A DNA stretch of 7,421 nt from Marinospirillum sp. (GTDB lineage Bacteria > Pseudomonadota > Gammaproteobacteria > Pseudomonadales > Halomonadaceae), in the NCBI RefSeq assembly GCF_014859565.1, contig NZ_JACUUA010000163.1, forward strand, positions 1-7,421, read 5' to 3'. This document shows, piece after piece, positions 7,417 through 7,421 of the stretch (positions are counted from its first letter, which is position 1; every line of letters begins with the position of its first letter). The notes beneath the pieces are model-generated. The model was not told the origin of the DNA. It saw only the letters and a list, made by a program, of their open reading frames with translations, and did no database searches. Made by a program: the position numbers and the translations under genes.

Positions 7417-7421
7417 ACAAA

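Overview
The window carries a very conserved gammaproteobacterial translation cluster in the order thrS - infC - rpmI - rplT - pheS - pheT - ihfA - tRNA-Pro(GGG), all on the + strand and all apparently intact. The protein sequences look closest to Pseudomonas and its relatives: MNCPCH in ThrRS, IF3 with the PPINENI segment, IHF-alpha starting MGALTKAE, and a CCA-encoding proline tRNA after ihfA. With mid-range GC, this suggests a marine or Oceanospirillales/Pseudomonadales-type gammaproteobacterium. I cannot place it to genus from the sequence alone. There is no sign of mobile elements, CRISPR, phage or foreign genes.

Layout. Bases 1-84 are the thrS leader. It holds two hairpins, one of which is a convincing copy of a threonine-tRNA anticodon arm (7-base loop with CGU as the 'anticodon'), so it looks like a ThrRS autoregulatory operator. 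thrS (85-1980) is followed by infC (2034-2576), which has no ATG, GTG or TTG start that would give full-length IF3 and almost certainly starts at AUC. A 101-base gap with a strong UUCG-capped hairpin and a second hairpin touching the Shine-Dalgarno sequence leads to rpmI (2678-2872), then rplT (2908-3264). A clear intrinsic terminator (3294-3324) separates this part from pheS (3368-4381), pheT (4418-6808) and ihfA (GTG start at 6919, end 7215). After ihfA come an AT-rich hairpin, a stable-RNA-type promoter with a consensus TATAAT and a GC-rich discriminator, a leader of about 60 bases, and tRNA-Pro(GGG) at 7340-7416.

How the genes work together. ThrRS and the two PheRS subunits charge tRNAs, IF3 controls start-codon choice and ribosome recycling, and L35 and L20 build the large subunit. 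The tRNA is a proline decoder, and IHF-alpha is half of the nucleoid-bending heterodimer. The gene set is ordinary. The interest lies in its regulation: in related bacteria several of these products control their own mRNAs (ThrRS, IF3, L20), and the matching signals for ThrRS and IF3 can be read directly here. The L20 signal is only suggested. I found no previously undescribed protein system in this window.
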